Assembly (NCBI RefSeq): GCF_007830595.1
Contig: NZ_VLLD01000009.1
From: Treponema_B putidum
Lineage (GTDB): Bacteria > Spirochaetota > Spirochaetia > Treponematales > Treponemataceae
Length of the DNA stretch: 64,000 nucleotides
Strand: one strand, 5' to 3'
The notes beneath the pieces are model-generated. The model had not been told where the DNA came from. It saw only the letters and a list, made by a program, of their open reading frames with translations, and searched no databases. A program made the translations under genes and the position numbers. Positions 8,368 through 16,845 of the stretch are shown here, piece after piece. The first letter of the stretch is position 1, and every line of letters starts with the position of its first letter.

Positions 8368-8462
8368 TCAATCGAGACTACACTCCAACCCGAATGGGTC
8401 TATTTCTATATTACTATCAAATACATACCCATACAGAATAGGATTACCACCCGCCAATATTC
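8368..8462 (-). pseudogene. Rhs/YD-repeat toxin core tail (orphan fragment 1)
   Basis: The minus strand encodes GILAGGNPILYGYVFDSN followed by IEIDPFGLECSLD and a stop. This is the end of the Rhs core, with the PxxxxDPxGL-type boundary after which the variable toxin domain begins. Only six residues follow, so the toxin is gone. Similarity stops abruptly near 8462, where unrelated terminator-like DNA starts. The fragment is too short for routine ORF calling. It lies upstream of the DUF1877 gene. Confidence 0.7.
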
Positions 8463-8486
8463 CGCCAAAGGCGGAGAACAGAAAGC

Positions 8487-8509
8487 AAAAAAACGCCTCG
8501 ATTGAAGCG
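8487..8509 (-). terminator. Rho-independent terminator
   Basis: On the minus strand a 6-bp stem (CGCTTC-AATC-GAGGCG, one G-T pair; 8494-8509) is followed by seven Ts (8487-8493). It lies 9 bases after the stop of the Imm11-like gene and should end its transcript. Confidence 0.65.
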
Positions 8510-8517
8510 TTTGTGAA

Positions 8518-9120
8518 TTATATAATTTCACCCATTTCTAAGAATACCACATTTTCATAATTTTGATTTTTACAAAACTCTTTTACTCGTTCTGTACACA
8601 ATAAAAAACCAGAGTTTGTAAGGGTAAAGAAGTCAAAGTCGCCGATTACATTGGAACTGAAAAACAATCCTTTGCCTTGCTCTCTTGGAATAATGACATC
8701 GCCTCTTAAATCTGCAACTCCTATTATTTCTTCTATCCCCCGTTCACTCCTTATTATCGTACTTCGAGGAAGACAGTCGAAACTTATCGGACTAAAAAAA
8801 GCGGTTAAGGGAATAGTTTCCTTGGGTAGCCATTTTAAACGTCTGATGTTTTTTGCGTTTAACTCTTTATCTGTTTTATTGTATCTCAATTCCACACTTT
8901 TCAGCTCTTTGAAATTTTCTTTTAACAATTTAAAAATCGAATTCTTACAGACATTTATCGCATAGCAAAAAACAAAATCACCAATTTTATCTCCACCGCT
9001 ACACCAATCGTCCCACCAAACATCCAAAACATCAACTTCTTTAATGTTTTGTTTATTACTTGGTCGAAGAATGGCAAAACTATCTTTTCCCGCATAGCTC
9101 GTTATATTATATATTTTCAT
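8518..9120 (-). CDS. Imm11 (DUF1629)-like immunity protein
   Basis: The 200-aa protein ends with a pattern typical of the DUF1629/Imm11 group: a strand-rich region, then FFTLTNSGFLLCTERVKEF (the usual 'serine/cysteine-E-R-x-K' helix) and a final VVFLEMGEII strand. The N-terminal part has WWDDWCSGGDKIGDF. The gene lies 22 bp downstream of an Rhs-core tail on the same strand, which fits a cognate immunity role for an Rhs toxin. The family assignment is by pattern only. Confidence 0.5.
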   Translation of the reverse strand: MKIYNITSYAGKDSFAILRPSNKQNIKEVDVLDVWWDDWCSGGDKIGDFVFCYAINVCKNSIFKLLKENFKELKSVELRYNKTDKELNAKNIRRLKWLPKETIPLTAFFSPISFDCLPRSTIIRSERGIEEIIGVADLRGDVIIPREQGKGLFFSSNVIGDFDFFTLTNSGFLLCTERVKEFCKNQNYENVVFLEMGEII

Positions 9121-9141
9121 TTTTTACACTTCGGTTTATAT

Positions 9142-9324
9142 TTATCTATTCCATTGTGTGATGTAAATATGTAGCAGACAATCCAAAATATCAACCCAAC
9201 CATTTACATCAAAGACATAGCTATATAAATTTAATCCTCCTAAAATAGAAATCGGGTCTTGACTTATGTAACAACCTGTCTCTGAATTATACCACCTATA
9301 TCGATTATAGTAAAGTCCTCGCAT
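9142..9324 (-). pseudogene. Rhs core tail with truncated toxin (orphan fragment 2)
   Basis: The frame from the ATG at 9324 encodes RGLYYNRYRWYNSETGCYIS, then QDPISILGGLNLYSYVFDVN and GWVDILDC. These are the last YD-type repeat, the SQDPI block and the core boundary of Rhs proteins. Twelve further residues precede the stop, so the toxin domain is missing. The 5' part overlaps the 3' end of the upstream immunity gene in another frame, which marks a recombination junction. An Imm11-like gene follows immediately. Confidence 0.8.
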
Positions 9325-9904
9325 TGCCCTTAACAACACTAGTAAAATCTGAAAATTGAGATACATTTTTAAGAAACATATCCTCATAGTGAACTTTAGT
9401 ATTTTTGATACGTATAAATCCAAAACCTGTATCATCATGGGGATAAGCAATAAGTCCTAATTCATCAAAAACAAAAAAACAATGCCCGTCAATTCCTTCA
9501 TCCATCATCATTAATAAAGAGAACATAGCTATAACATCATAATCCGTAGTGAGAAATTTTTTGAAGCCTAAAGATAGGCAATTAGCATTATCGTAAATAG
9601 AAGCACTCATTGTTTTTATATATCCAAAATCAATCAGATATTTTTCTATGTATTTTATGTAATTGTTTATATTGCTGTTATTTAGATTATATTCTTTTAC
9701 TTTAAAAATATTAGAAACTATTATTATATTATTTGTATGTTTTCTAAAAAAATGCATAAAATAACCGACTATTTTATTTGCGCGAAAAATAGTAAAAGGC
9801 TTATTTCTTCTGCAATATCCTTTCCAACCTTTACTGTCGGTATAAGAATTTAAATTTATCCATTCTTGAATATTAAAATTTGAGTTATCCATTATCGTGT
9901 TCAT
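9305..9904 (-). CDS. Hypothetical immunity-type protein, 3' end fused to Rhs core DNA
   Basis: This 199-aa Asn-rich protein is not recognised. Residues 125-168 (FSLLMMMDEG...CFFVFDELGLIAYPHDDTGF) form a probable strand-turn core. The last eight residues (KGNARTLL) are read from Rhs core DNA in the wrong frame, because the gene runs into the Rhs tail at about 9330. The native C-terminus has therefore probably been replaced. Whether it still works is unknown. It is very AT-rich compared with its neighbours. It lies 10 bp downstream of the next minus-strand gene. Confidence 0.55.
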   Translation of the reverse strand: MNTIMDNSNFNIQEWINLNSYTDSKGWKGYCRRNKPFTIFRANKIVGYFMHFFRKHTNNIIIVSNIFKVKEYNLNNSNINNYIKYIEKYLIDFGYIKTMSASIYDNANCLSLGFKKFLTTDYDVIAMFSLLMMMDEGIDGHCFFVFDELGLIAYPHDDTGFGFIRIKNTKVHYEDMFLKNVSQFSDFTSVVKGNARTLL

Positions 9905-9914
9905 CTATCTACTT

Positions 9915-10547
9915 TTATCCCACCAGTTTTTGATAATATTTCTCCAATTGTTTTATATTCCGTGCTCTTTTTAAAGAATCGGCATCATTTTTATCTGTAT
10001 AAGTCAGCCATTTATTATATAAGCCATATAAAATTTTCTGTCCGGTTTCGGTTAAATCGAGATTCGTATATAAGAGTTTTATAATTCGGCCTTCTCTGTC
10101 TACAGGATTTTCCTTTATCAGCTTTTTTTCATAGGCAAAATTAAGAAATGTAAGATTTTCTTCATATAGTTTATAAATAGTTTCGGGATAGCCTCTATAA
10201 CTTTGAAATATAAATCCTATATCAACGACAACTTCTTTTAGAAAATATAATTCATGATAGACATAATGTATGATTTTTTCAAGGTTCTCCTTATCTTCAA
10301 GATTTGTAACTTCAATGAATTGATAATACTTCCAATTAAATAAATTTACCGTTTTAAAACAAGGCAGTATATTCTCCGTTTTTTCAAAAGTCGGTGCATA
10401 AAGGACATAAAATTTTTCCTGATACAGTACGCCGATTCGTTTCCCTGACACAAGTACAATATACTCTTCAAAAATAGCTTCCAGTGAAAAATTATTTATT
10501 CCTTTACATTGTTTTTCCATATATTGAGCAAATTTTTTAGTGGTCAT
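9915..10547 (-). CDS. TfoX N-terminal-like protein with extra C-terminal domain
   Basis: Residues 1-65 (FAQYMEKQCKGI, then EEYIVLVSGKRIGVLYQEKFYVLYAP) resemble the TfoX N-terminal fold, also seen in the shorter protein at 18339-18659. The remaining 140 residues are not recognised and are rich in aromatic and charged residues. GAGAGGAAAT lies before the ATG. It is the first gene of a minus-strand block and diverges from the gene at 10728. A role in competence is not implied; in this context an immunity or adaptor function is more likely. Confidence 0.45.
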   Translation of the reverse strand: MTTKKFAQYMEKQCKGINNFSLEAIFEEYIVLVSGKRIGVLYQEKFYVLYAPTFEKTENILPCFKTVNLFNWKYYQFIEVTNLEDKENLEKIIHYVYHELYFLKEVVVDIGFIFQSYRGYPETIYKLYEENLTFLNFAYEKKLIKENPVDREGRIIKLLYTNLDLTETGQKILYGLYNKWLTYTDKNDADSLKRARNIKQLEKYYQKLVG

Positions 10548-10727
10548 TTATTTCCTCTCTCCTAATCCGAACATAAGTCATATTCGGTTTTACTTTATCA
10601 AATTATACATGATTTTACGGTATTTTTCTATATACTAAAAATATAAAAACAACTACTTTAATATATAGAAAATCCTAATTAAAAATGATATAATATAAAC
10701 AATATTTAATTGGTGAAGGGCTTTTAC

Positions 10728-11255
10728 ATGGCAAAAGAAACAAATACTTTAAAAGAATTTTTAGACAGCGAAATCTATTCGGAGCTGATTCGGCTTACTG
10801 ACCCGGTAAGTATTGAAGAAAAAATCAAGGATATTGAAATTTCCCGATTACATGATAGATTAAAACAATGTCAATTTTTATTGGAAGGTTTTACTTGTAA
10901 ATTATCTACCGAAAAAGAACTGGCTGAATGGTATTTGCATCTAATCAAAGAAAATAAAAGCGATATTGTTCTTTGGACAAAAGAATTTTGGAAGTACAGT
11001 AATGATACGCCGGATGAATATCCTGACGGCGAATTTGCTTCGGAAGAAGAACTTGATGAAGATGAAAAATCAAAACTTATTTCAGTCGGCAAATATACAA
11101 AGTCATGTTTAGCCATGTATATGGTGGAATTCGATATATTAAAAAATCATCCTGAAATTTTAGCAGATTATTATAAAAGGCTGCGTATTCCGGGTGCGGT
11201 CAAATATGCAAGAGAAATGAAAAAACTCTTTGCCCGAATATTCGGGGAAGGTTAA
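10728..11255 (+). CDS. Hypothetical acidic protein (immunity-type)
   Basis: The 175-aa product is mostly helical and acidic, with an E/D-rich stretch at about residues 100-117 and a C-terminal FARIFGEG. No family is recognised. The ATG at 10728 follows GAAGGG by 7 bases; the in-frame TTG at 10710 is less likely. A TATAAT-like box at 10690-10695 may be its -10. It starts a plus-strand run of immunity-type genes. Confidence 0.5.
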   Translation: MAKETNTLKEFLDSEIYSELIRLTDPVSIEEKIKDIEISRLHDRLKQCQFLLEGFTCKLSTEKELAEWYLHLIKENKSDIVLWTKEFWKYSNDTPDEYPDGEFASEEELDEDEKSKLISVGKYTKSCLAMYMVEFDILKNHPEILADYYKRLRIPGAVKYAREMKKLFARIFGEG

Positions 11256-11308
11256 GGCTTCTTCAAGATTTGCTAATCCTTACAAAAAGTTTTTATGGGA
11301 GGTATTAA

Positions 11309-11917
11309 ATGGCACGATACGAACTTGGCGCAATTTACGAAATAGATGCAGGCGAAAAATCCTATTATGCCCGCCTTTTAAATTGCGATTTATACGGAGT
11401 ATTCGCCCCCCTTTCCAGTGAAGTATCAGAAGAAGCATTTGAAAATACACCGTACCGCCTGTATATTTCTACCGGCAGCTATGCAGTAAAACGAGGCTTT
11501 TGGAAAAAGCTTTTTCCTTCGCCCGATAAAACGGATATTGAACGCTGGAGCCGTCCTCTGCATTTAGTTGTATTTACACCTTGGGACATTGAAGAAGCCC
11601 TCAACCGCCGAACTTCATTTGACAAATACGGCCATACTGAAATACTTGATGAAAAAACTTATATTCAATGCCTTAAACAAGGCTTTATTTCAATCATTCA
11701 ACCTATGTATGAAAAAATCCCTCAGTTCCTCAATAATTATTACGATGATTGGCCCGCAAGTGAAATTTACAGCGATGTTCTAACCGGCACCGGCACCGCA
11801 GAACATCAACAAAAACAAATGAGCAATTTAAAGAAAATAGGATTTGATGTTTCGAAGTATCACCATAAAAGAGGTATAAAAGGACTAAACTATGATTTAA
11901 AAAAGGAGGTAAAATGA
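11309..11917 (+). CDS. Imm26-like immunity protein
   Basis: The N-terminal half (GAIYEIDAGEKSYYARLL, then GVFAPLSSEV and YISTGSYAVKRGFWKKL) follows the Imm26 pattern: a 'G-x-I/V-x-E-I' opening strand, a 'Y-x-R-L' strand and later 'V...gxWkk.g'. The C-terminal 80 residues are helical. GGGAGGT lies about 6 bases before the ATG. It overlaps the next gene by 4 bp (ATGA), so the two are translationally coupled. Imm26 proteins are immunity factors of polymorphic toxins; the assignment is moderate. Confidence 0.55.
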   Translation: MARYELGAIYEIDAGEKSYYARLLNCDLYGVFAPLSSEVSEEAFENTPYRLYISTGSYAVKRGFWKKLFPSPDKTDIERWSRPLHLVVFTPWDIEEALNRRTSFDKYGHTEILDEKTYIQCLKQGFISIIQPMYEKIPQFLNNYYDDWPASEIYSDVLTGTGTAEHQQKQMSNLKKIGFDVSKYHHKRGIKGLNYDLKKEVK

Positions 11918-13380
11918 ATTTAGAAGAAGTAAATAAACTAATTCAAAATGGTGAAAAACTCGATGTGGAGTTTAAAGAATCAAAAGACGCCTTAACTAAA
12001 GATATTTATGATTCGGTATGCTCATTTAATAATAGAAATGGCGGACATATATTGTTAGGAGTCACCGATAAAAGAAAAGTAGTCGGTGTTAATCCTGATA
12101 AAGTTGACAAAATAATAAAAGAATTTACAACTTCTATCAATAACTCGCAAAAGGTTTATCCGCCTTTGTATTTAGTACCCGTTCCGGTTAAACTAGGCAA
12201 GAAAACTATTATTTATATTAGAATTCCCGAAGGTTGCCAAGTATGCAGACACAATGGGAAAATTTGGGATAGATCTTATGAGGGCGATATAAATATCACA
12301 GATAATTCAGAGCTTGTATATAAAATGTATGCAAGAAAGCAAAACTCTTATTTTGTTAACAGAGTATATCCAAATCTTGGAATAGATTTTTTAGATACCC
12401 TTGTAATTGAAAAAGCCAGAAAAATGGCAATTGCAAGAGATCAAAATCATTCATGGAAATATATGAATGATGGAGAGCTTCTTAGAAGTGCCAATCTAAT
12501 TTTGACTGATCCTGATACTAACAAAGAAGGCATTACCCTAGCTGCAATTTTACTATTTGGAAAAGACAATTCCATTATGTCAGTTCTCTCTCAGCACAAA
12601 ACAGACGCAATATTTAGAGTAGAAAATAAAGATAGATATGATGATAGAGATGTTGTTATTACTAATTTGATTGACAGTTATAATAGGTTAATGAGTTTTG
12701 GACAAAAGCATTTAAATGATTTATTTATCTTAGATGGAATTGTTAGCGTTAAAGCTAGAGACAGGATATTAAGAGAAATAATTTCTAATACTTTAGCCCA
12801 TAGAGATTATTCGAGCGGATTTCCTGCTAAAATGATTATTGATGAGGAAAAAATTATAATTGAAAATAGCAATTTAGCACATGGGATAGGAATTTTAGAT
12901 ATACAAAAATTTGAACCCTTTCCCAAGAACCCCTCAATATCCAAAGTATTCAGAGAAATAGGGCTTGCCGACGAGCTTGGTTCCGGAATGCGTAACACCT
13001 ATAAATATGTTCAGCTTTATTCAGAAGAAAAACCTATTTTTGAAGAAGGAAATATATTTAGAACAATTATTCCACTTAAAAAGATTGCAACACAAAAAGT
13101 CGGCAGCGAAAATGTCGCTCAGGGTGTCGCCCGCAATGTCGCTCAGGGTGTCGCCCGCAATGTCGCTCAGGGTGTCGCCCGCGATAAAGGAGAAATTATT
13201 GCATTTATAAAAGAAAAAATAAGAAAAGATAAAAAAATAACAAGGCAAGCCATTGCCGATGCCGCCGGTGTAAGTAAAAAAACAATAGAACGATATATAA
13301 AAGAAATAGATAATTTAAAATATGTAGGAAGAGGCAGCAATGGACATTGGGAGATAAAAGGAGAGTCAAACTTATGGTAA
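11914..13380 (+). CDS. AlbA_2 (Schlafen-type) transcriptional regulator with C-terminal HTH
   Basis: The N-terminal AlbA_2/AAA_4 domain is clear: DVEFKESK (residues about 18-25), SFNNRNGGHILLGVTD (37-52) and IRIPEG. The middle is the RecG-like ATP-binding region of such regulators (EIISNTLAHRDYSSGFPAKM, then GSGMRNTYKYV). The C-terminal 65 residues form a winged/HTH segment (TRQAIADAAGVSKKTIERYIKEI). Between them lies the octapeptide NVAQGVAR three times, encoded by a perfect 24-bp tandem repeat. Length 488 aa is normal. Such proteins are usually DNA-binding regulators of mobile or defence loci; the target is unknown. Confidence 0.8.
   Translation: MNLEEVNKLIQNGEKLDVEFKESKDALTKDIYDSVCSFNNRNGGHILLGVTDKRKVVGVNPDKVDKIIKEFTTSINNSQKVYPPLYLVPVPVKLGKKTIIYIRIPEGCQVCRHNGKIWDRSYEGDINITDNSELVYKMYARKQNSYFVNRVYPNLGIDFLDTLVIEKARKMAIARDQNHSWKYMNDGELLRSANLILTDPDTNKEGITLAAILLFGKDNSIMSVLSQHKTDAIFRVENKDRYDDRDVVITNLIDSYNRLMSFGQKHLNDLFILDGIVSVKARDRILREIISNTLAHRDYSSGFPAKMIIDEEKIIIENSNLAHGIGILDIQKFEPFPKNPSISKVFREIGLADELGSGMRNTYKYVQLYSEEKPIFEEGNIFRTIIPLKKIATQKVGSENVAQGVARNVAQGVARNVAQGVARDKGEIIAFIKEKIRKDKKITRQAIADAAGVSKKTIERYIKEIDNLKYVGRGSNGHWEIKGESNLW
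13111..13182 (+). repeat. 24-bp tandem repeat, three perfect copies
   Basis: Units occupy 13111-13134, 13135-13158 and 13159-13182. They are identical and in frame, encoding NVAQGVAR three times in the linker of the AlbA_2 regulator. Perfect identity suggests recent slippage, with copy number likely to vary between strains. Confidence 0.9.
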
Positions 13381-13607
13381 AAGCATATCCGTTAATATTG
13401 GAAAATACCCCCTTTGTAAGTCATTGTATAGTCGGAATATATCCGCTAAAAGATAAAATAGCGGTTGTTCACTGTGCTTTCAATCATGCCGATAAAGAAA
13501 AAAATAATGCAGAAAAGTGCATACGGACTTATATCCTGCTCGATGTTTTTTCTAAAGATTTTACCGAGCATAGTAAGAGCCATCTTATATATCATCAGGA
13601 GAAATAA
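13374..13607 (+). CDS. Small hypothetical protein
   Basis: The ATG at 13374 overlaps the stop of the AlbA_2 gene by 7 bp and has GGAG about 10 bases upstream. The 77-aa product has an LPEN-type start (YPLILENTPFVSHCIVGIYP) and is otherwise unremarkable. The next gene starts 1 bp after its stop. It may be a genuine coupled small gene or a 5' stub of a larger immunity gene; no family is recognised. Confidence 0.4.
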   Translation: MVKAYPLILENTPFVSHCIVGIYPLKDKIAVVHCAFNHADKEKNNAEKCIRTYILLDVFSKDFTEHSKSHLIYHQEK

Positions 13608-13608
13608 A

Positions 13609-14148
13609 ATGCTTACACTGAAAGAATTGATTAAAAATCAAAAAAATTTTAATGAAAGCTTCTTTGCAGAAGTGTCGGATAAACTATGGGAAATCGGAGA
13701 AATAGAAGAAATTAAAAATCAAACCGATGATGATTTATTCCTTTTTCATATTGCCGTTAACATCATAGGAAATTGGAAGGGTGACGGTTGGTGGGAATTT
13801 ATCTGTAATTATCCGCAGCTTATCCGGTATGTTCCCGGCACATTGGCAGAATTAAAATTATCTGATATGAAAACGGCCTTTGAAAACGCGATAAAATGTT
13901 TCCCTGAAAGTACGGTTTTTGAAGATTCGAGTACCTATGTAGATACGGTCAATTTTCTTCAAAATGTCAGATTCAAAATAAGCGATACATATTTAAATTC
14001 GATTCCCGCAGATAAGAGAAAAGAAATGTCCGAGGCTTTGCATAAAAGCATTGATGACCTTGAATCCTTGACGGATAAACGCTGGGCTTATGATGCAAAA
14101 GATGAAGGTTGGTCGGATGTAATTGATTTTATCGAAGAAAAGAAATAA
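13609..14148 (+). CDS. DMP19/DUF4375-like immunity protein
   Basis: The ATG at 13609 has AGGAG upstream; the longer frame from 13465 lacks one. The 179-aa protein contains KGDGWWEFICNYPQLIRYVP followed by ALKxxD-like KLSDMKTAFENAIKCFPE. This is the 'GGF/WxF...N...A...AL...I...A...FP' layout of the DUF4375 (DMP19) family, common in toxin-immunity arrays. The assignment is moderate. It belongs to a plus-strand run with 8-30 bp spacing. Confidence 0.5.
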   Translation: MLTLKELIKNQKNFNESFFAEVSDKLWEIGEIEEIKNQTDDDLFLFHIAVNIIGNWKGDGWWEFICNYPQLIRYVPGTLAELKLSDMKTAFENAIKCFPESTVFEDSSTYVDTVNFLQNVRFKISDTYLNSIPADKRKEMSEALHKSIDDLESLTDKRWAYDAKDEGWSDVIDFIEEKK

Positions 14149-14162
14149 CGGAGGAGATGATA

Positions 14163-14792
14163 ATGCACTATATCGGAGAATTAACAACAGACGGTTACGG
14201 AATGGCTATTATTCCTATTGATTTGCTTACGGGATATCTTGCTTCAAAAAAATGCAGGGCGAAGAAGCTTTTAAGTTATCTGCAAAAGAACTTCGATCTT
14301 TTTCTGGAGCTTGTAGAAAAAGGCAAGCTTGTCCCATTTTATCGTATCAATTCTTTTGAGTATCATATATTCGCCTCTATAAATGAAGAGGCTGTCATAC
14401 CTAAAGGATTTAAAGAAGTATGCAGGTTTGAAAAATTTTATCTTGAAGTGGGCGATTTAAATAAGATATGTTTTTCCTGCTTCGATGATTTGGACTATGA
14501 TTTTGAAAACATTAAAAAAAATATTACAGAGCACACGGAATATATTAAAACCGGTCCGAAAGAAATTATGGAACCGTATAATTACCGTTTAGGTTTTGAT
14601 ATACCCAAAGGAAAATATGAATTCGACCTTATAGGCTTGGAAAAAATCGAGAAAACTGAAAGAGAAAGCAAAAACTACGGCTATGCCTTTGTGTTCAAAA
14701 AGAATGAAAATGCAGTAAATAATAATTTGACAAAATGTGATAATGAAGACGATACTTATAAATTTAATGTGCCGAGGGAGGAAAATATATGA
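14163..14792 (+). CDS. Hypothetical immunity-type protein
   Basis: The protein begins HYIGELTTDGYGMAIIPIDL. Neither this nor the rest is a family I recognise. The ATG at 14163 is 7 bases from GGAGGAG; an ATG at 14157 is too close. The C-terminal third (about residues 137-170, FDIPKGKYEFDLIGLEKIEK) is strand-rich. The position between DUF4375- and DUF4261-like genes suggests an immunity role. Confidence 0.5.
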   Translation: MHYIGELTTDGYGMAIIPIDLLTGYLASKKCRAKKLLSYLQKNFDLFLELVEKGKLVPFYRINSFEYHIFASINEEAVIPKGFKEVCRFEKFYLEVGDLNKICFSCFDDLDYDFENIKKNITEHTEYIKTGPKEIMEPYNYRLGFDIPKGKYEFDLIGLEKIEKTERESKNYGYAFVFKKNENAVNNNLTKCDNEDDTYKFNVPREENI

Positions 14793-14823
14793 ATCAATTT
14801 CAGTTTAAAAGAGAGGTAATACT

Positions 14824-15723
14824 ATGAAAGAAAAAAAATCAAATGGAGATGACAAGATTCTCAAACAGGATATGAGTCAAACTGCCGACCGTCCGGGTAT
14901 GGTTTTTATGGTTCATTTACTTATGGAAGAAAAATGTGAAATGCCCGAAAAAGAGCATATACATAAAATTATGCGTGAACACTTAGGCGAAACGGATTGC
15001 TTTTGTTATGACGGTAATATGGCAGGTTTTGCTCCCCAAAAATATTCCGTGCACTATGAAAAGGAAAAACTAAATGTACCTCCGCAGCTCATTATTATGA
15101 ACTGTTCTGAAATTGAAAAACCGATTATGGATGATGTTTCAGCAACACAATTATGGAATTGCCCGAACGGCGGTGAAATTCTGGAAACTTGTAAATATCA
15201 AGTAATGGCAACGGATATGTTGGCTGCCGGTTTAGATTATAAAGAAAGAGCGGAAATGCTGGTAAATTATGTTGAAGCATTAGTAAACATATATCCGTCT
15301 TGCAAAGCAGTAGTTTTTGAAATATCTAAAAAAATGCTAACGAGAGAAGATATTCTAAACTGTACTTTGCCCCAAGAAATGCGCTTCCTCCATTATGCAG
15401 TCAACATCCGTTTTTTTAATATTCAAGGAACAAACGATATGCTGGTCGATTCACTCGGTATGAGCACCTTATTTTTACCTGATGTTCAATATCATTTTCA
15501 CGGCTTGAATCCGAATGATGTTGTAAACCACGCATATAATGTTTTATCCTACATTTATGATAATGATAATCCGATAGAAGACGGAAATACAATAGCAGGC
15601 CTTACGGACGGCAATATGAATTCAGATATAAAATGGAAAGTGCAATACGAAGATTCTCTCATACAGCCGATAAGAGAAGTCATAGACATTAATATGGGCG
15701 AATACGCTTCGGGAAATAGATAA
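14824..15723 (+). CDS. DUF4261 family immunity protein
   Basis: The opening FMVHLLMEEKCEMP, the central DVSATQLWNCPNG followed by CKYQVMATDMLAAGLDYKER, and NIYPSCKAVVFEISKKML match the DUF4261 family ('...QTW.w......v.vtdM.a..l....R....'). DUF4261 domains are found in polymorphic-toxin immunity proteins. Length 299 aa fits. GAGAGGT lies about 7 bases before the ATG. Confidence 0.6.
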   Translation: MKEKKSNGDDKILKQDMSQTADRPGMVFMVHLLMEEKCEMPEKEHIHKIMREHLGETDCFCYDGNMAGFAPQKYSVHYEKEKLNVPPQLIIMNCSEIEKPIMDDVSATQLWNCPNGGEILETCKYQVMATDMLAAGLDYKERAEMLVNYVEALVNIYPSCKAVVFEISKKMLTREDILNCTLPQEMRFLHYAVNIRFFNIQGTNDMLVDSLGMSTLFLPDVQYHFHGLNPNDVVNHAYNVLSYIYDNDNPIEDGNTIAGLTDGNMNSDIKWKVQYEDSLIQPIREVIDINMGEYASGNR

Positions 15724-15737
15724 GCAAGGATTTAAGT

Positions 15738-16802
15738 ATGATAACAATCGGAAACATCGGAAGATTTGAATCTATACCGCAAATTTTAAATGATGTACTA
15801 AATGAAAACATTTCTGCATTAGAAGAACATCTATCAAAGGGATGGGAACTTAATAAAGAAATCAGAGTCGGCAAATACACCGCTCTCTCTCCTTTGGATT
15901 TTGCATTGATAATGGAAAAGTTTCAATCTATAAAATGGTTGACGGAAAAAGGAGCTACCCTCAATGCAAAGGAGCATCCAAGTTTTCTTCTCGCAGTGAG
16001 ATATTGTAATGAAGAGGTAATAAGGTTTCTTGTTTCCCATGGTGCAAAGATAGATGTAGCGAACAACGTAGGTTCGGAAGCTTTTTTAGAAGCATACTAT
16101 GGTAAACGCTTTGACAATTTTTCGATTATACAAGAACTTGGGCATACCGCAGCTAAATACGGCGGACAGCTCTTGCGTCACGCAGTTTCTGACCGTAATT
16201 ATAAAGTTTTAGAATTTCTAATTGAACACGGAGCAGATATTAATTACAATAAGTCCGATATGGTATATTCCAGTCAATCGACTCCGTTGTGTGTAGCTGC
16301 AAGATATGTTGATTTGGAAATGTGTAAATTTTTAGTGAAGCATGGAGCGGACCTTACGATTGCCGAAAAAGACGGAATGCGTCCATATAGCATAGCTTTG
16401 GAAAAAGGCGATGAGGAAATGGCAGAATATTTTAAATCATTAGAGCCTCCTGAGTTTCATCAAATGCAAAATAAATTGGATGAATTAAAACTGTATAAAT
16501 TGCCAAAGAAAATAATTGAATTTTTAACCGGTGAAAACCTACACTTTGATTTAGCGGATTCCGACTTTGGATATATTGACTTCTTCAAACTGATTGATAC
16601 TATTCCGTTTAAATTCGGCAGACAAAAATTATTAAGACTTTCCCGCTCTCTCGGAGATTACAGTCATATTTATATTGTCTGGAACCCGAAAACAAAAAAG
16701 ATTGCAAGCTATGATATGGAACATGGAGAGCTCATCGATTTGGCAGGCTTTGATGATTTTATAGAAGATATGACAAAGTATATGAACCGGATTTTTGAAT
16801 AA
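15738..16802 (+). CDS. Ankyrin-repeat protein with C-terminal SUKH-like domain
   Basis: Residues 25-235 hold about five ankyrin repeats (e.g. SPLDFALIMEKFQSIKWLTE, then FLIEHGADINYN and FLVKHGADLTIA). Residues about 245-350 end with HIYIVWNPKTKKIASYDMEH and a DLAGFDDFIEDM helix, the 'Y-x-x-W-N-x-x-x-x-x-V-x-x-x-D-x-E' end of SUKH domains. Ankyrin and SUKH are both common immunity modules and fusions are known. A stub of the same linker region occurs at 60446-60556. Confidence 0.7.
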   Translation: MITIGNIGRFESIPQILNDVLNENISALEEHLSKGWELNKEIRVGKYTALSPLDFALIMEKFQSIKWLTEKGATLNAKEHPSFLLAVRYCNEEVIRFLVSHGAKIDVANNVGSEAFLEAYYGKRFDNFSIIQELGHTAAKYGGQLLRHAVSDRNYKVLEFLIEHGADINYNKSDMVYSSQSTPLCVAARYVDLEMCKFLVKHGADLTIAEKDGMRPYSIALEKGDEEMAEYFKSLEPPEFHQMQNKLDELKLYKLPKKIIEFLTGENLHFDLADSDFGYIDFFKLIDTIPFKFGRQKLLRLSRSLGDYSHIYIVWNPKTKKIASYDMEHGELIDLAGFDDFIEDMTKYMNRIFE

Positions 16803-16845
16803 TAATTGATAAAAATATATCTGAAAAGGAGAATATAAGGAGACT

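Noticed and set aside
13112..13210. CRISPR-like array suggested by regular repeats.
   Set aside because: The three 24-bp units are directly tandem without spacers and in frame within a gene. No CRISPR array or cas gene was seen anywhere.
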